Source: Gammaproteobacteria bacterium UBA5078
GTDB taxonomy: Bacteria > Pseudomonadota > Gammaproteobacteria > Pseudomonadales > Pseudohongiellaceae
DNA: 64,000 bases
Direction of reading: 5' to 3'
Assembly: GCA_002416505.1 (NCBI GenBank)
Contig: DIAM01000004.1
Location: 151,173-215,172, forward strand
Below the pieces are notes generated by a model that did no database searches, was not told where the DNA came from, and saw only the letters and a list, made by a program, of their open reading frames with translations. Position numbers and translations under genes: made by a program. Shown here piece after piece: positions 17,296 through 25,438 of the stretch (its first letter is position 1; every line of letters starts with the position of its first letter).

Positions 17296-18609
17296 ATGAA
17301 ATCCGTCATCTTGAAATCGAACAATCTTGTTGCGAAACGCAGCGTTCGTGCACGCGGTCGAAAATTTGTCGATCGTTGGGCCAAGGTCTTCGTCCTAAAT
17401 GTTTTGGGCAAGCTCAATAAGGGCCGCATCATCTTAGAGGATGGTGAGAATAGCGTGGTCTATGGCGAACGCGACGAAGGAGCCCTCACTGCGCACATCA
17501 AAGTTTTGAACCAAGATTTCTATGTCGACCTTATTAGGGGCGGCAGTATTGGCTGTGGCGAATCCTTTATGTGGCACCACTGGACCTCCAACGATCTGGT
17601 AACGCTAGTGCGCGTAATCGTGCTCAACTTGCATATCCTCGACGGCGTCGATCGCGGACAATCATGGATCCGTCGACTTGCCACGCGCGTGTTGCACCGC
17701 ATGAATGCCAATAACCCGGAGGGCTCGCGCCGCAATATCTCTGCGCACTACGATCTCAGCAACGATTTTTTCGTGAGCTTTCTCGACCCCAGCATGATGT
17801 ATTCTTCTGCTATTTTCCCGCACGAGAAAAGCAGCCTACACGAGGCCTCGCTGCACAAGCTAAGCCATATCTGCGAACGCCTGCAACTTCGCGCCGAGGA
17901 CCATCTGCTCGAGATCGGGACAGGCTGGGGATCTTTAGCAGTCCATGCGGCACAACACTATGGCTGCCGCGTAACCACCACGACACTGTCTCAACAGCAG
18001 TTCGATTTCGCGCAGGAGCGGATTCGCGAGGCGGGCCTTGAGGATCGCATTGAATTGCTACTGCGCGATTATAGAGACCTCGAGGGGAGCTACGACAAGC
18101 TGGTCTCTATCGAGATGATAGAGGCGGTAGGCCACGAATTCTATGCGAATTATTTCGAAAAATGCGCAAGCCTATTGACCGACGAGGGCTTGATGCTGAT
18201 ACAGGCAATCACCATCTCAGACCAACGTTATGATCAAGCGAAAAACTCGGTGGACTTCATCCAACGCTATATATTCCCTGGCGGATGCCTGCCGAGCAAT
18301 CAGATTGTGGCCAAGCACGTCGCCGAGGATACCGACATGCAGATCATCGGCCTAGAGGATATCACGCGCGATTACGCCCTTACCCTCGCCCATTGGCGAG
18401 AACGGTTTCTTGCTCAGACTCAGGATTATCTTGCGCAGGGTTTATCTGGCGACTTCATTCGCATGTGGGACTATTACCTCGCTTACTGCCAGGGCGGTTT
18501 CATGGAGCGAGTCATTCACACCTCGCAGTTTTTGATCGCGAAGCCACTGTTTCGCGACACACCCAGAATCGGTTTACCTGCATCGCGCGAGGCCGAACTC
18601 GATGTCTAG
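17296..18609 (+). CDS. cfa: Cyclopropane-fatty-acid-synthase-family SAM methyltransferase
   Basis: 437 residues, longer than E. coli Cfa (382), as is usual for the DUF1365-linked subgroup. It transfers a one-carbon unit from S-adenosylmethionine to unsaturated acyl chains of membrane phospholipids. A basic N-terminal lipid-binding part is followed by 'RRNISAHYDLSNDFFVSFLDPSMMYSSAIF', the SAM site 'LLEIGTGWGSLAVHAAQHYGCRVTTTTLSQQQFDFA' and 'VSIEMIEAVGHEFYANYFEKCASLL'. AGGAG before the ATG fixes the start. In Rhodobacter, relatives under RpoE control take part in furan fatty acid formation, so the product may be cyclopropane or methylated/furan acids. Confidence 0.9.
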   Translation: MKSVILKSNNLVAKRSVRARGRKFVDRWAKVFVLNVLGKLNKGRIILEDGENSVVYGERDEGALTAHIKVLNQDFYVDLIRGGSIGCGESFMWHHWTSNDLVTLVRVIVLNLHILDGVDRGQSWIRRLATRVLHRMNANNPEGSRRNISAHYDLSNDFFVSFLDPSMMYSSAIFPHEKSSLHEASLHKLSHICERLQLRAEDHLLEIGTGWGSLAVHAAQHYGCRVTTTTLSQQQFDFAQERIREAGLEDRIELLLRDYRDLEGSYDKLVSIEMIEAVGHEFYANYFEKCASLLTDEGLMLIQAITISDQRYDQAKNSVDFIQRYIFPGGCLPSNQIVAKHVAEDTDMQIIGLEDITRDYALTLAHWRERFLAQTQDYLAQGLSGDFIRMWDYYLAYCQGGFMERVIHTSQFLIAKPLFRDTPRIGLPASREAELDV

Positions 18610-19348
18610 CAAAAACCGCTTTTCCTGCCGCGTCGGGCAATGGCTTATCGCATCGATCGCAGCGCTGGCGATGCCTCTGCAAGCTCAGCCTTGGATCGTT
18701 GGTGACGCAGCATCGGCTGACAACGGGGAGCTACTCTATCGTGAGATACACTATCGAAGCGACGCATCTGCATCGCTAAGTGAGCGGGTTGAATACGTAC
18801 TCCCTTCCGGCGAGCTAATAGTGGAGAAGACGTTAAACGGTGCGCGCTCCTCTATAACGCCGGAGGTAGAACAGAATGATCTGCGTAGTGGCACCAGATT
18901 CTCGATTAGCGATTCGGGTGATAGCTTAGATGCGCGTTATCGGCGCGGCGACCAAGGCTTCGAGAGCAGGCGTATAGAGAAAGAGGAGCGACTCGTTGTC
19001 GACGCTGGCTTCGACCCCTATGTGCGCGCCAACTGGCAGGCACTTAGGAATGGCGAGACCATTCGTGCCGAATTTTTCGTGCCAGCCCGTTTAGATACCA
19101 TCAAGATTAGTATTCGCGAAACCGATGCCGAGCAGTGTGCTGCCTTGGAGTCCTCTGCTCTGTGTCTGGTCGTGCGGCCCGCGGGCATTCTGCGCTTGGT
19201 TGGCTGGCTGGTAGAGCCGCTCTATCTCGCCTATGAACAAGACTCGCAGCGACTGCTGATGTATCGCGGAATCAGCAATCTACTCGATGAAAACGGCCAA
19301 TCGCAGAATGTGGTGATACGCTATCGATACTCCAATACCGCCGGCTAG
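18602..19348 (+). CDS. Exported protein of unknown function in the ECF-controlled operon
   Basis: 248 residues. The first ~28 residues look like a signal peptide ('WLIASIAALAMPLQAQ'), so it is probably periplasmic. The rest is rich in predicted beta strands ('LYREIHYRSDASASLSERVEYVLPSGELIVEKTL', 'LVVRPAGILRLVGWLVEPLYLAYEQDSQRLLMYRGISNL'), somewhat like DUF3108-type periplasmic proteins, though I cannot confirm a family. Two cysteines in 'EQCAALESSALCLVV' could form a disulfide. It overlaps the methyltransferase gene by 8 bp, so it belongs to the same operon and may assist transport or recognition of the modified lipid. Confidence 0.75.
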   Translation: MSSKNRFSCRVGQWLIASIAALAMPLQAQPWIVGDAASADNGELLYREIHYRSDASASLSERVEYVLPSGELIVEKTLNGARSSITPEVEQNDLRSGTRFSISDSGDSLDARYRRGDQGFESRRIEKEERLVVDAGFDPYVRANWQALRNGETIRAEFFVPARLDTIKISIRETDAEQCAALESSALCLVVRPAGILRLVGWLVEPLYLAYEQDSQRLLMYRGISNLLDENGQSQNVVIRYRYSNTAG

Positions 19349-19359
19349 GCACCCATAAA

Positions 19360-19389
19360 TTACCACTGCCTGTAAAACCGGGATATAAT
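19360..19389 (+). promoter_or_regulatory. Sigma-70-like promoter upstream of the DUF2889 gene
   Basis: TTACCA (19360-19365), 18-bp spacer, perfect TATAAT (19384-19389). Transcription would start about 90 bp before the DUF2889 ATG, separating that gene from the ECF-controlled operon. Confidence 0.5.
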
Positions 19390-19486
19390 CCGCGCTCCCC
19401 GAGCGTGGTGCTTAGAGACGCCACGTTGCCACGGTATTGTAAGCTGCAGGTCCACGGATTCGGCACTGCGCCTTGAGGTCTACGCT

Positions 19487-20050
19487 ATGCCCCTTTCAGC
19501 ACCCGCGCCACGGGCGCATATCCATACGCGCGCCATTAGTTTTACTGGCTTCGAGCGCGAAGATGGCCTGTTCGATATTGAAGCCCACATGACCGACACT
19601 AAGTCCTACCCCTTCGGCAACGACTGGCGCGGACAGATAAACCCTGGCGAGGCACTACACGAGATGCTCGTGCGTGTCACAGTCGACGCTCAGTTCGTTG
19701 TGCAGCAAGTTGAGGCAAGCACCGAGAACAGCCCGTTTCAGATGTGCCCCGACATCACACCTAATTATGCGGCACTAGTCGGTTTGAAAATGGGACGCGG
19801 TTGGCGAGAGGGTATTCGTGAGCGCGTGGGGGGCGTTGCTGGATGCACGCACATTACCGAGCTGCTCTATTCGATGGCGACGGTAGCATTTCAGACTATC
19901 ACTCCGCTGCGCAAGCATCGTGACAATCGACCCGACTCTGACATGAGTCATCTGGGCAAGAAGCCCGTCGTCCTCAATACCTGCCACGCCTGGGCGGATG
20001 ATTCACCCGTAGTAAAGGCCAATGTTCCTACGTTCTATACTGGCAAGTAG
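19487..20050 (+). CDS. DUF2889 domain protein
   Basis: 187 residues; GAGG lies 8 bases before the ATG. The family pattern is clear: 'HTRAISFTGFEREDGLFDIEAHMTDTKSY', 'LHEMLVRVTVDAQFVVQQVEASTENSPFQMCPDITPNYAALVGLKMGRGWREGIRERVGGVAGCTHITELL', ending 'LNTCHAW'. The conserved cysteines and histidines (C in FQMCP, C and H in GCTHI, C and H in NTCHAW) suggest a metal or catalytic site. DUF2889 genes are often near acyl-CoA or aromatic degradation genes, but the activity is not known to me. It ends 4 bp from the convergent histidine kinase gene. Confidence 0.9.
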   Translation: MPLSAPAPRAHIHTRAISFTGFEREDGLFDIEAHMTDTKSYPFGNDWRGQINPGEALHEMLVRVTVDAQFVVQQVEASTENSPFQMCPDITPNYAALVGLKMGRGWREGIRERVGGVAGCTHITELLYSMATVAFQTITPLRKHRDNRPDSDMSHLGKKPVVLNTCHAWADDSPVVKANVPTFYTGK

Positions 20051-20054
20051 CCGC

Positions 20055-22253
20055 CTATTCCTCCAATAAGGGAATCGCCATAGTGATGGCGACTCCCTCG
20101 ACATCGCGCAGATTCTCTGCGCGAATCTGCCCCTGGTGGAATTCAGCTACTAGGCGGGCAATGTGTAAGCCAATACCTAGATGGGGCTGCCTTTGTTTCT
20201 CTTGTGGCCGCACCGAGATCATGGAGTCGAATAACCTGCCCTTCATCTCCTCAGGCAGATACGGCCCAAAATTAGAGACTCTCACTACCGCCGTATCCCG
20301 CACTATTTTGCAGAAGATCGTGATCGGTTTATCGGCATAGGTAAACTCCACTGCGTTTGCGATCAGCTTGTCCATCAACTGCGCAATATACTCCGGAACG
20401 CCAGAGATGATCACCGGCCCTTCTATATCCGAGATAAGGCTTACCTCCGGATAGGCAAGTCGATAGCCCTCGACACAACCGTTGATTACCTTGGCCAGAT
20501 CCATGCGCTCCTTCTCGGAGCTCTGCAGCATCTGCTCGAGGCGCGTCGCCTCACTCATATTCGTAAGGATTAGGTTGAGGCGGTTGATCCCCTCCTCTGC
20601 CCTTTGAATATAGATCTCCGACTCCTTGCCCTGAGACACCATGCCCAGATTCTCGAGCGAAGAACGCACCACCGTCACCGGTGTGCGCAGCTCGTGAGAT
20701 AGGCGCGAAGACATGTGCTCCAGATAGGTGGTGTATTGAGACAGGCGTTCTACTATGCTCGAAAAACTGCGCGACAGATCGCCAATCTCATCCGAGCTGG
20801 TACTCGCAACTAGGTTATTCCTGAGCCGGCCATTGTCATCGATAATATTCTCGGCCTGATTGCGCAAGTCGCGGATGCGCGTGGAGATCCGCGAGGCGAA
20901 CGCGAATAGCCCGAAGGAGATGACGAGCATGACCCCCAGTATGGTATTGAACAGCGTCTCGAGCGCTTGGTTGCGGAAAGTCCGTATGCCATTCATGTTC
21001 TGATCGACAATGACCGCTCCCATCACCTCGTCGTCGGCAACGATGGGATGTGCCGCCTCGAGAATCCGCGTCTGCGAATCGGGAATGGTGCGAAACTGTG
21101 TCTGTGGCGCACCTGCCAATGCCGAATCGATATGGGAACCCTCGGCGGTGCCACCTGCATAGAGCTCATCGATGAAGTCGTTGGAGGGCTTCGTGAGGAG
21201 CCTGTAGTAAAGGGGATGCAGCAGATTATCCTCAAAGAACAACCAATATTTGTTTACGGGCGAACTCAGGGGGTCGGAGCTCAACGCCAGCCCTGTTGCC
21301 GACTGAATGTCACCGACGCTGAGCAGAATGCGGCCCGCACGATCGATAACCTGAATGCGCGAATTGGTATGCCCCATGCCCTCTACGATGCGGTCGATCT
21401 CTGGCGTAGGGCGACGCAGGAAGCCGAGGCGCTCGCGGTCGTTCACGTCGGAGGTGGCGATCACCGAGCTTACCTCGCGACCCTCCGGGTCATCGACGTC
21501 GTACAGTGCAAACCCTATTTGGTCGCCCAACATCGTGAGGGGCAGGCGCAGCTCGATCTCATAGCCATCGGGCACCTCATACCATTGGCCCGCAATACGC
21601 TCTTCGTGCTGCAGCGCTGCGACATCGCGAAGATCGTCGCCCACCTCGTAGGCGTAGAGGAACTCTGGGCCACGCGGGGCGACCACATAGCGTTTGAACT
21701 CGCCTTCGCGCGTTACCAAGGAGATTTGCAGGAAGTCGCTGCGGTTGACGCTCAAGCTATCGGCGCTGCGATAAATGATCTTATCGTCCACCACTTTGAC
21801 ATAGGCGTAGAGGAAGCGGTTGAACTCGCCTACCAGCAGCTTGAAATTCAGGGAGTCGTCGTAGTGATAGTAACGTGCGAAGGGACTATGGGGATTGAGC
21901 TCGGTACCGATGGTGTCGTCTTTGCCGTAGGAGAGCTCGTAACGCTGATAGTCCTGCCAGTCCACCAGCGTGTTGTCGTCCAAAGCCAGGGGGTAGAACA
22001 CCGGGTAGACATAGAGATCGTTAGTCTGCCGCGCCGGGCTGTAGCTGCCCTCGTCGAATAATTCGGGACGCTCGTTCAAGGCCGTCGCGAGGGCGCGCGC
22101 AGTGCCCAGCACGGTCTCTTCCTGACCTCGGCGCAGATACTCTTCCATCTCGAGGATATATTGATAGCCGAGCCAAGGGATAATAAGAAGAAAACTGGAC
22201 AGAAATACCAGTTTGAAGCGGATGCCGAAGGGGTTTTTCAAATACCGATTCAT
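20055..22253 (-). CDS. pdsS: Histidine kinase of the proteobacterial dedicated sortase system (PdsS-like)
   Basis: 732 residues. A short cytoplasmic start and membrane segment ('IRFKLVFLSSFLLIIPWLGYQYILEMEEYL') lead into a long periplasmic sensor (~40-420), a second membrane segment ('TILGVMLVISFGLFAFA'), HAMP, a phosphoacceptor box SHELRTP and an ATPase domain. The opening matches my memory of the family linked to LPXTG-like sortases of marine proteobacteria. In the ATPase the usual aspartate of the G1 box reads as asparagine ('VSNFGPYLPEEM'), which I believe is normal for this family. It is coupled to the response regulator through a TAATG overlap. No sortase or vault/inter-alpha-trypsin target gene is visible in the window. 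Confidence 0.85.
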   Translation of the reverse strand: MNRYLKNPFGIRFKLVFLSSFLLIIPWLGYQYILEMEEYLRRGQEETVLGTARALATALNERPELFDEGSYSPARQTNDLYVYPVFYPLALDDNTLVDWQDYQRYELSYGKDDTIGTELNPHSPFARYYHYDDSLNFKLLVGEFNRFLYAYVKVVDDKIIYRSADSLSVNRSDFLQISLVTREGEFKRYVVAPRGPEFLYAYEVGDDLRDVAALQHEERIAGQWYEVPDGYEIELRLPLTMLGDQIGFALYDVDDPEGREVSSVIATSDVNDRERLGFLRRPTPEIDRIVEGMGHTNSRIQVIDRAGRILLSVGDIQSATGLALSSDPLSSPVNKYWLFFEDNLLHPLYYRLLTKPSNDFIDELYAGGTAEGSHIDSALAGAPQTQFRTIPDSQTRILEAAHPIVADDEVMGAVIVDQNMNGIRTFRNQALETLFNTILGVMLVISFGLFAFASRISTRIRDLRNQAENIIDDNGRLRNNLVASTSSDEIGDLSRSFSSIVERLSQYTTYLEHMSSRLSHELRTPVTVVRSSLENLGMVSQGKESEIYIQRAEEGINRLNLILTNMSEATRLEQMLQSSEKERMDLAKVINGCVEGYRLAYPEVSLISDIEGPVIISGVPEYIAQLMDKLIANAVEFTYADKPITIFCKIVRDTAVVRVSNFGPYLPEEMKGRLFDSMISVRPQEKQRQPHLGIGLHIARLVAEFHQGQIRAENLRDVEGVAITMAIPLLEE

Positions 22254-22969
22254 TATGTGTCAGTAGCGCCTGCATTATTCTGGGTATTCCAACGGTAACC
22301 CATGCCATAGACGGTCTCGATGCAGTCGAAGGACTCGTCGACCATCATGAACTTCTTGCGGATTCGCTTCACATGGGACGTGATGGTGCTGCCGTCTACA
22401 AAGATCTTAGACTCTTGCATCAGGACCTGGCGGCTCTTTACATGACCCGGGAATTTGACCAAGGCATGCACCATCCAGAATTCGGTAACGGTCAGCGGCA
22501 CTGGAATGCTGTCCCATTGAATGGTCAGACGGCCGATATCGAGCGTCAGCTTATCGCGCTGCAGCAGATTCTCTGGAGAGGTTGGCTGATCGAGCACATC
22601 TAGGCGTCTGAACAGCGCGGCTATGCGCGCCGAGAGATGGGGCAGGCTAATATCCTTGGTGAGATAGTCATCTGCGCCCATGCGCAGGCCACTGACGGTA
22701 TCGAAGTCATTGTCCCGTGCGGTGAGGAAGATGATTGGCAGCGTCTCTGACATAGAGCGCAGCGACTGGCAGAGAGTGAAGCCGCCATCGATCTCGTTCT
22801 CCAAACCGATGTCGATGATGGCCAGATTGGGCAGACGAATGTCGAAGGAGCGCATGGCATCCTTGCGATTGGAGAAGGTCTGCACCTCGTAGCCTTGCTT
22901 GCGCAAGACATCGGCGTAATTTTCGCGGATTGCCGCCTCGTCCTCTACTATCGCAATTCGTCTCGCCAT
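22253..22969 (-). CDS. pdsR: Response regulator of the dedicated sortase system (PdsR-like)
   Basis: 238 residues. A receiver domain (1-120) has the acidic pocket 'VEDEAAIRENY', the phosphorylated aspartate in 'LAIIDIGL' and the lysine in 'DDYLTKDISLP'. An OmpR-type winged helix follows ('VPLTVTEFWMVHALVKFPGHVKSRQVLM...TITSHVKRIRKKF...IETVYGMGYRW'). The receiver closely resembles the sortase-linked regulator family as I remember it ('ENEIDGGFTLCQSLRS'). It is transcribed ahead of its kinase, probably from the promoter at 23044-23073. Confidence 0.88.
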   Translation of the reverse strand: MARRIAIVEDEAAIRENYADVLRKQGYEVQTFSNRKDAMRSFDIRLPNLAIIDIGLENEIDGGFTLCQSLRSMSETLPIIFLTARDNDFDTVSGLRMGADDYLTKDISLPHLSARIAALFRRLDVLDQPTSPENLLQRDKLTLDIGRLTIQWDSIPVPLTVTEFWMVHALVKFPGHVKSRQVLMQESKIFVDGSTITSHVKRIRKKFMMVDESFDCIETVYGMGYRWNTQNNAGATDT

Positions 22970-23043
22970 AATCTTCTTTACTCATCTCTGGTGGCTACGC
23001 CGTGACAGAAAAACCCCACGCCACGCGGCGCTAAGACACCGGA

Positions 23044-23073
23044 ACTATACAGTATTTAGAGGGTAAACGTGAA
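23044..23073 (-). promoter_or_regulatory. Sigma-70-like promoter of pdsRS
   Basis: On the minus strand TTCACG (23068-23073), 18-bp spacer, TATAGT (23044-23049). Each hexamer matches consensus at 4 and 5 of 6 bases. The start would be about 70 bp before the pdsR ATG. Confidence 0.45.
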
Positions 23074-23279
23074 CGGCCCACGGCGGCTGGGTAGTAGGCA
23101 AACCCCTTGCCTTATTTTTGCCATATTCGGTCAGCGTCTAGCCCCAATTCACGCCTCTGAACGTAATAAAGACGGTGTTTAATCCTTGTATCCAATATGT
23201 TTTAAGAACAGCGGCAGTTTCGATAGGGACGTCTCGGAACTTTCTTCGAAAATACTTCACTAAATCAAGAAGGAACACA

Positions 23280-23297
23280 GAAGAGGCCCTCCTCTTC
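23280..23297 (+). promoter_or_regulatory. Hairpin in the leader of the GST gene
   Basis: GAAGAGG and CCTCTTC pair perfectly over 7 bp around a CCCT loop, 33 nt upstream of the GST start codon. It would shape the 5' leader; no T-run follows, so it is not a terminator. Confidence 0.35.
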
Positions 23298-23330
23298 ACG
23301 CGTAGTTGTTTATTCAGCGGAGAGTTTCTC

Positions 23331-23993
23331 ATGAGTCACGCAAAATTAGTCATCGGCAATAAGAACTATTCCTCTTGGTCTATGCGGCCCTGGCTGCTCC
23401 TAAAGGCCTTCGATATCCCGTTCGACGAGATCAATATCGCGTTGTATCAAGACAACACGGCAGAAAAACTAGGCCCATACTCCCCGTCCCTGAAAGTGCC
23501 CGCGTTCCTGCACAGCGAAACAACCGTGTGGGACTCGCTCGCGATCTGCGAATATATCTCCGAGCAGCTGTTGGAAGGGCGAGGCTGGCCGATCAATCCG
23601 AAGAAGCGCGCTAGCGCACGATCGGTTTGCGCGGAAATGCATGCGGAGTTCCCCTTCCTGAAGAAAGAGTGGCCGATGAACTGCAAAGCCTCGGTCGATC
23701 TGTTCGTATCGGAAAAGCTGGAAGAGGAGATCGCGCGCATTGACGCAATCTGGAGCTGCTGTCGTCGTAAATACGGCGCGGGTGGGGACTATCTGTTCGG
23801 CAAATTCTCAATCGCGGACTGCATGTTCGCGCCAATGGCGATCTGCTTCCGCTCCTATGGTGCAAAACTGAGCATGGAAGCACAACGCTATGCCGACACC
23901 CTACTGGCCAACCCACACATCCAAGACTGGATAAAACAGGGCCGCGCCGAAGAAGAGTCCGTCTCGATGAGCAACGTCAGCAATATGTTCTGA
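23331..23993 (+). CDS. Glutathione S-transferase-like protein
   Basis: 220 residues from the ATG at 23331 (GGAGAG 7 bases upstream); the frame is open to 23175 but nothing supports the extension. The thioredoxin-like N-terminal half reads 'KLVIGNKNYSSWSMRPWLLLKAFDIPFDEI' with 'LKVPAFLHSETTVWDSLAICEYISE', the glutathione-contacting VPA cis-proline and the DSLAI helix. A helical C-terminal domain follows. The serine-rich NYSSWS start is a distinct bacterial GST subgroup; the substrate is unknown. A second member of the same subgroup lies at 36719-37399. Confidence 0.88.
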   Translation: MSHAKLVIGNKNYSSWSMRPWLLLKAFDIPFDEINIALYQDNTAEKLGPYSPSLKVPAFLHSETTVWDSLAICEYISEQLLEGRGWPINPKKRASARSVCAEMHAEFPFLKKEWPMNCKASVDLFVSEKLEEEIARIDAIWSCCRRKYGAGGDYLFGKFSIADCMFAPMAICFRSYGAKLSMEAQRYADTLLANPHIQDWIKQGRAEEESVSMSNVSNMF

Positions 23994-24306
23994 CGGTTGC
24001 GAACAATTTGAATTAGCAGATTGTGCGCTGTAATACGTGTCGGGGACCGAAGTGAGTTTCTGGACACGCCAAACAGCGATGGCATTTCTTTATCGAACGA
24101 AGCTAAATACACAGACGCTTACACAAAACGAGAGCCGCGGTGCGGGATGGGTAGTGCGGGAGCGTCGGGCGCCAGGACGGCGCACGTCGAGCCTTCACAA
24201 GGACGTGAGTAGTTTGGCGTCTCCAGCAATGCCCATCCCGCCACGTGGCTCGACTAACAGAGTGCAGAAAAACGCAAGACTACCCGCGGACAGAACAACG
24301 ATTAGA
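23994..24306. other. 313-bp intergenic region with palindromic repeat
   Basis: It separates the convergent GST and DAHP synthase genes. It contains one palindromic element (24141-24242) and, at about 24037-24080, a weaker stretch containing 'ggacacgccaaa' that looks like a decayed half copy. No gene or clear terminator is visible. Confidence 0.5.
24141..24242. repeat. Palindromic extragenic repeat, copy 1
   Basis: Imperfect outer arms built on GCGGGATGGG and CCCATCCCGC enclose a core containing 'cgggcgccagga', 'gagcc' and 'agtttggcgt' in the order also seen in the element at 29404-29509. Family membership is judged by eye from shared core blocks; the arms differ in sequence while keeping complementarity. 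Confidence 0.6.
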
Positions 24307-25389
24307 TCAAGACTTAGCGTTACGCGTCGGCAATACAGCGCGCAGCTTGTTTGCCATCTCCACTATGCTCTTCTCAGTCTCATCCCAATCGATACACGCA
24401 TCGGTGACCGACACGCCATATTTCAATTGCGATAAATCTTTCGGGATACTCTGATTTCCGAAGTTGATATTACTCTCGAGCATCACTCCGATTATAGACT
24501 CATTGCCGTCCAAGATCTGATTCGAAACGTCTTTGAGTACTAGGGACTGAATAGTAGGATCCTTATTCGAATTCGCATGGCTGCAATCGATCATGATGTT
24601 GCTACTGACCTTGCCTTTCTGGAGAGCTGCTTCGCACTGAGCCACATGCACCGAATCGTAGTTGGGACCAGAGGCACCACCACGCAACACCACGTGCGCA
24701 TAAGGGTTGCCCTTCGTCGTCACGACCGACACCTGCCCCTGCCCATTGATGCCCAGGAAGCGATGTGGACTACTCACTGACTGCATCGCGTTGATCGCCA
24801 CAGTCAGGCCACCATCCGTGCCGTTCTTGAAGCCGACCGCGGACGATAAGCCGCTCGACATCTCACGGTGAGTTTGCGATTCGGTCGTGCGCGCGCCGAT
24901 CGCCGACCACGCGATTATGTCTTGTAGATACTGTGGAGAGATAGGGTCGAGCGCCTCCGTAGAGGTGGGTAGGCCCATGGACGCGATATCCAATAGCAAT
25001 TTGCGCCCCTTGAACAAGCCCTCTTCTATTTTGAACGTATCGTCCATATAGGGGTCATTGATCAAGCCCTTCCAACCTACCGAGGTACGAGGCTTCTCGA
25101 AATAGACGCGCATGACTAGGTACAGAGTGTCCTGCACTTTCTCGGCGAGTTTCTTGAGTCGGCCCGCATATTCCATGGCAGCATCCACATCGTGGATTGA
25201 GCAAGGCCCGATCACGACGAAAAGACGCGGGTCTTTTCGGTCGAGAATATTGAAGATGGTCTGTCGCGCATTCTGAACCGACTCTAAGGCCGCTCCCTCT
25301 AATGGCAGTTGTTTCTTCAACTGTTCCGGTGTCATCAAGGCCTCATTGGAGGCGATGTTTAAATCATCTAGGCGTGTGTTCGACATCAT
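24307..25389 (-). CDS. aroF: 3-deoxy-7-phosphoheptulonate (DAHP) synthase, class I
   Basis: 360 residues. It joins phosphoenolpyruvate and erythrose-4-phosphate, the first step of aromatic amino acid synthesis. Key motifs are 'VVIGPCSIHD', 'MRVYFEKPRTSVGWKGLINDP' and 'AIGARTTESQTHREMSSGLSSAVGFKNGTDGG', with metal ligands in 'IDCSHANSNK' and 'VMLESNINFGNQ'. The segment 'STEALDPISPQYLQD' is nearest in memory to the tyrosine-sensitive AroF type, but the feedback specificity cannot be settled by eye. A second ATG stands at 25386 with slightly better ribosome-site spacing. It lies 49 bp downstream of thiC on the same strand. Confidence 0.92.
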   Translation of the reverse strand: MMSNTRLDDLNIASNEALMTPEQLKKQLPLEGAALESVQNARQTIFNILDRKDPRLFVVIGPCSIHDVDAAMEYAGRLKKLAEKVQDTLYLVMRVYFEKPRTSVGWKGLINDPYMDDTFKIEEGLFKGRKLLLDIASMGLPTSTEALDPISPQYLQDIIAWSAIGARTTESQTHREMSSGLSSAVGFKNGTDGGLTVAINAMQSVSSPHRFLGINGQGQVSVVTTKGNPYAHVVLRGGASGPNYDSVHVAQCEAALQKGKVSSNIMIDCSHANSNKDPTIQSLVLKDVSNQILDGNESIIGVMLESNINFGNQSIPKDLSQLKYGVSVTDACIDWDETEKSIVEMANKLRAVLPTRNAKS

Positions 25390-25438
25390 TTTCTCTCGCT
25401 ACTGTGAGCGGGCGCAGTGGCCCTTCGATTCGTCAATA

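Larger units (their letters stand above)
22970..23330. other. 361-bp divergent intergenic region between pdsR and a GST gene
   Basis: No gene is visible. It holds the candidate pdsR promoter (23044-23073, minus) and, near the plus-strand gene, a perfect 7-bp hairpin with a CCCT loop at 23280-23297. I see nothing else convincing. Confidence 0.5.

Noticed and set aside
20967..21000. Pseudogene or frameshift within pdsS suggested by overlapping frames
   Set aside because: The 732-residue frame is continuous, with all kinase motifs in order.
20967..22061. 364-residue plus-strand open frame opposite pdsS
   Set aside because: It is the antisense reflection of a well-supported kinase gene; its composition is typical of a shadow frame and it has no recognisable motif.
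23043..23058. LexA-like box in 'actatacagtat'
   Set aside because: It lacks the CTGT-N8-ACAG pattern and overlaps a reasonable -10 of the pdsR promoter.
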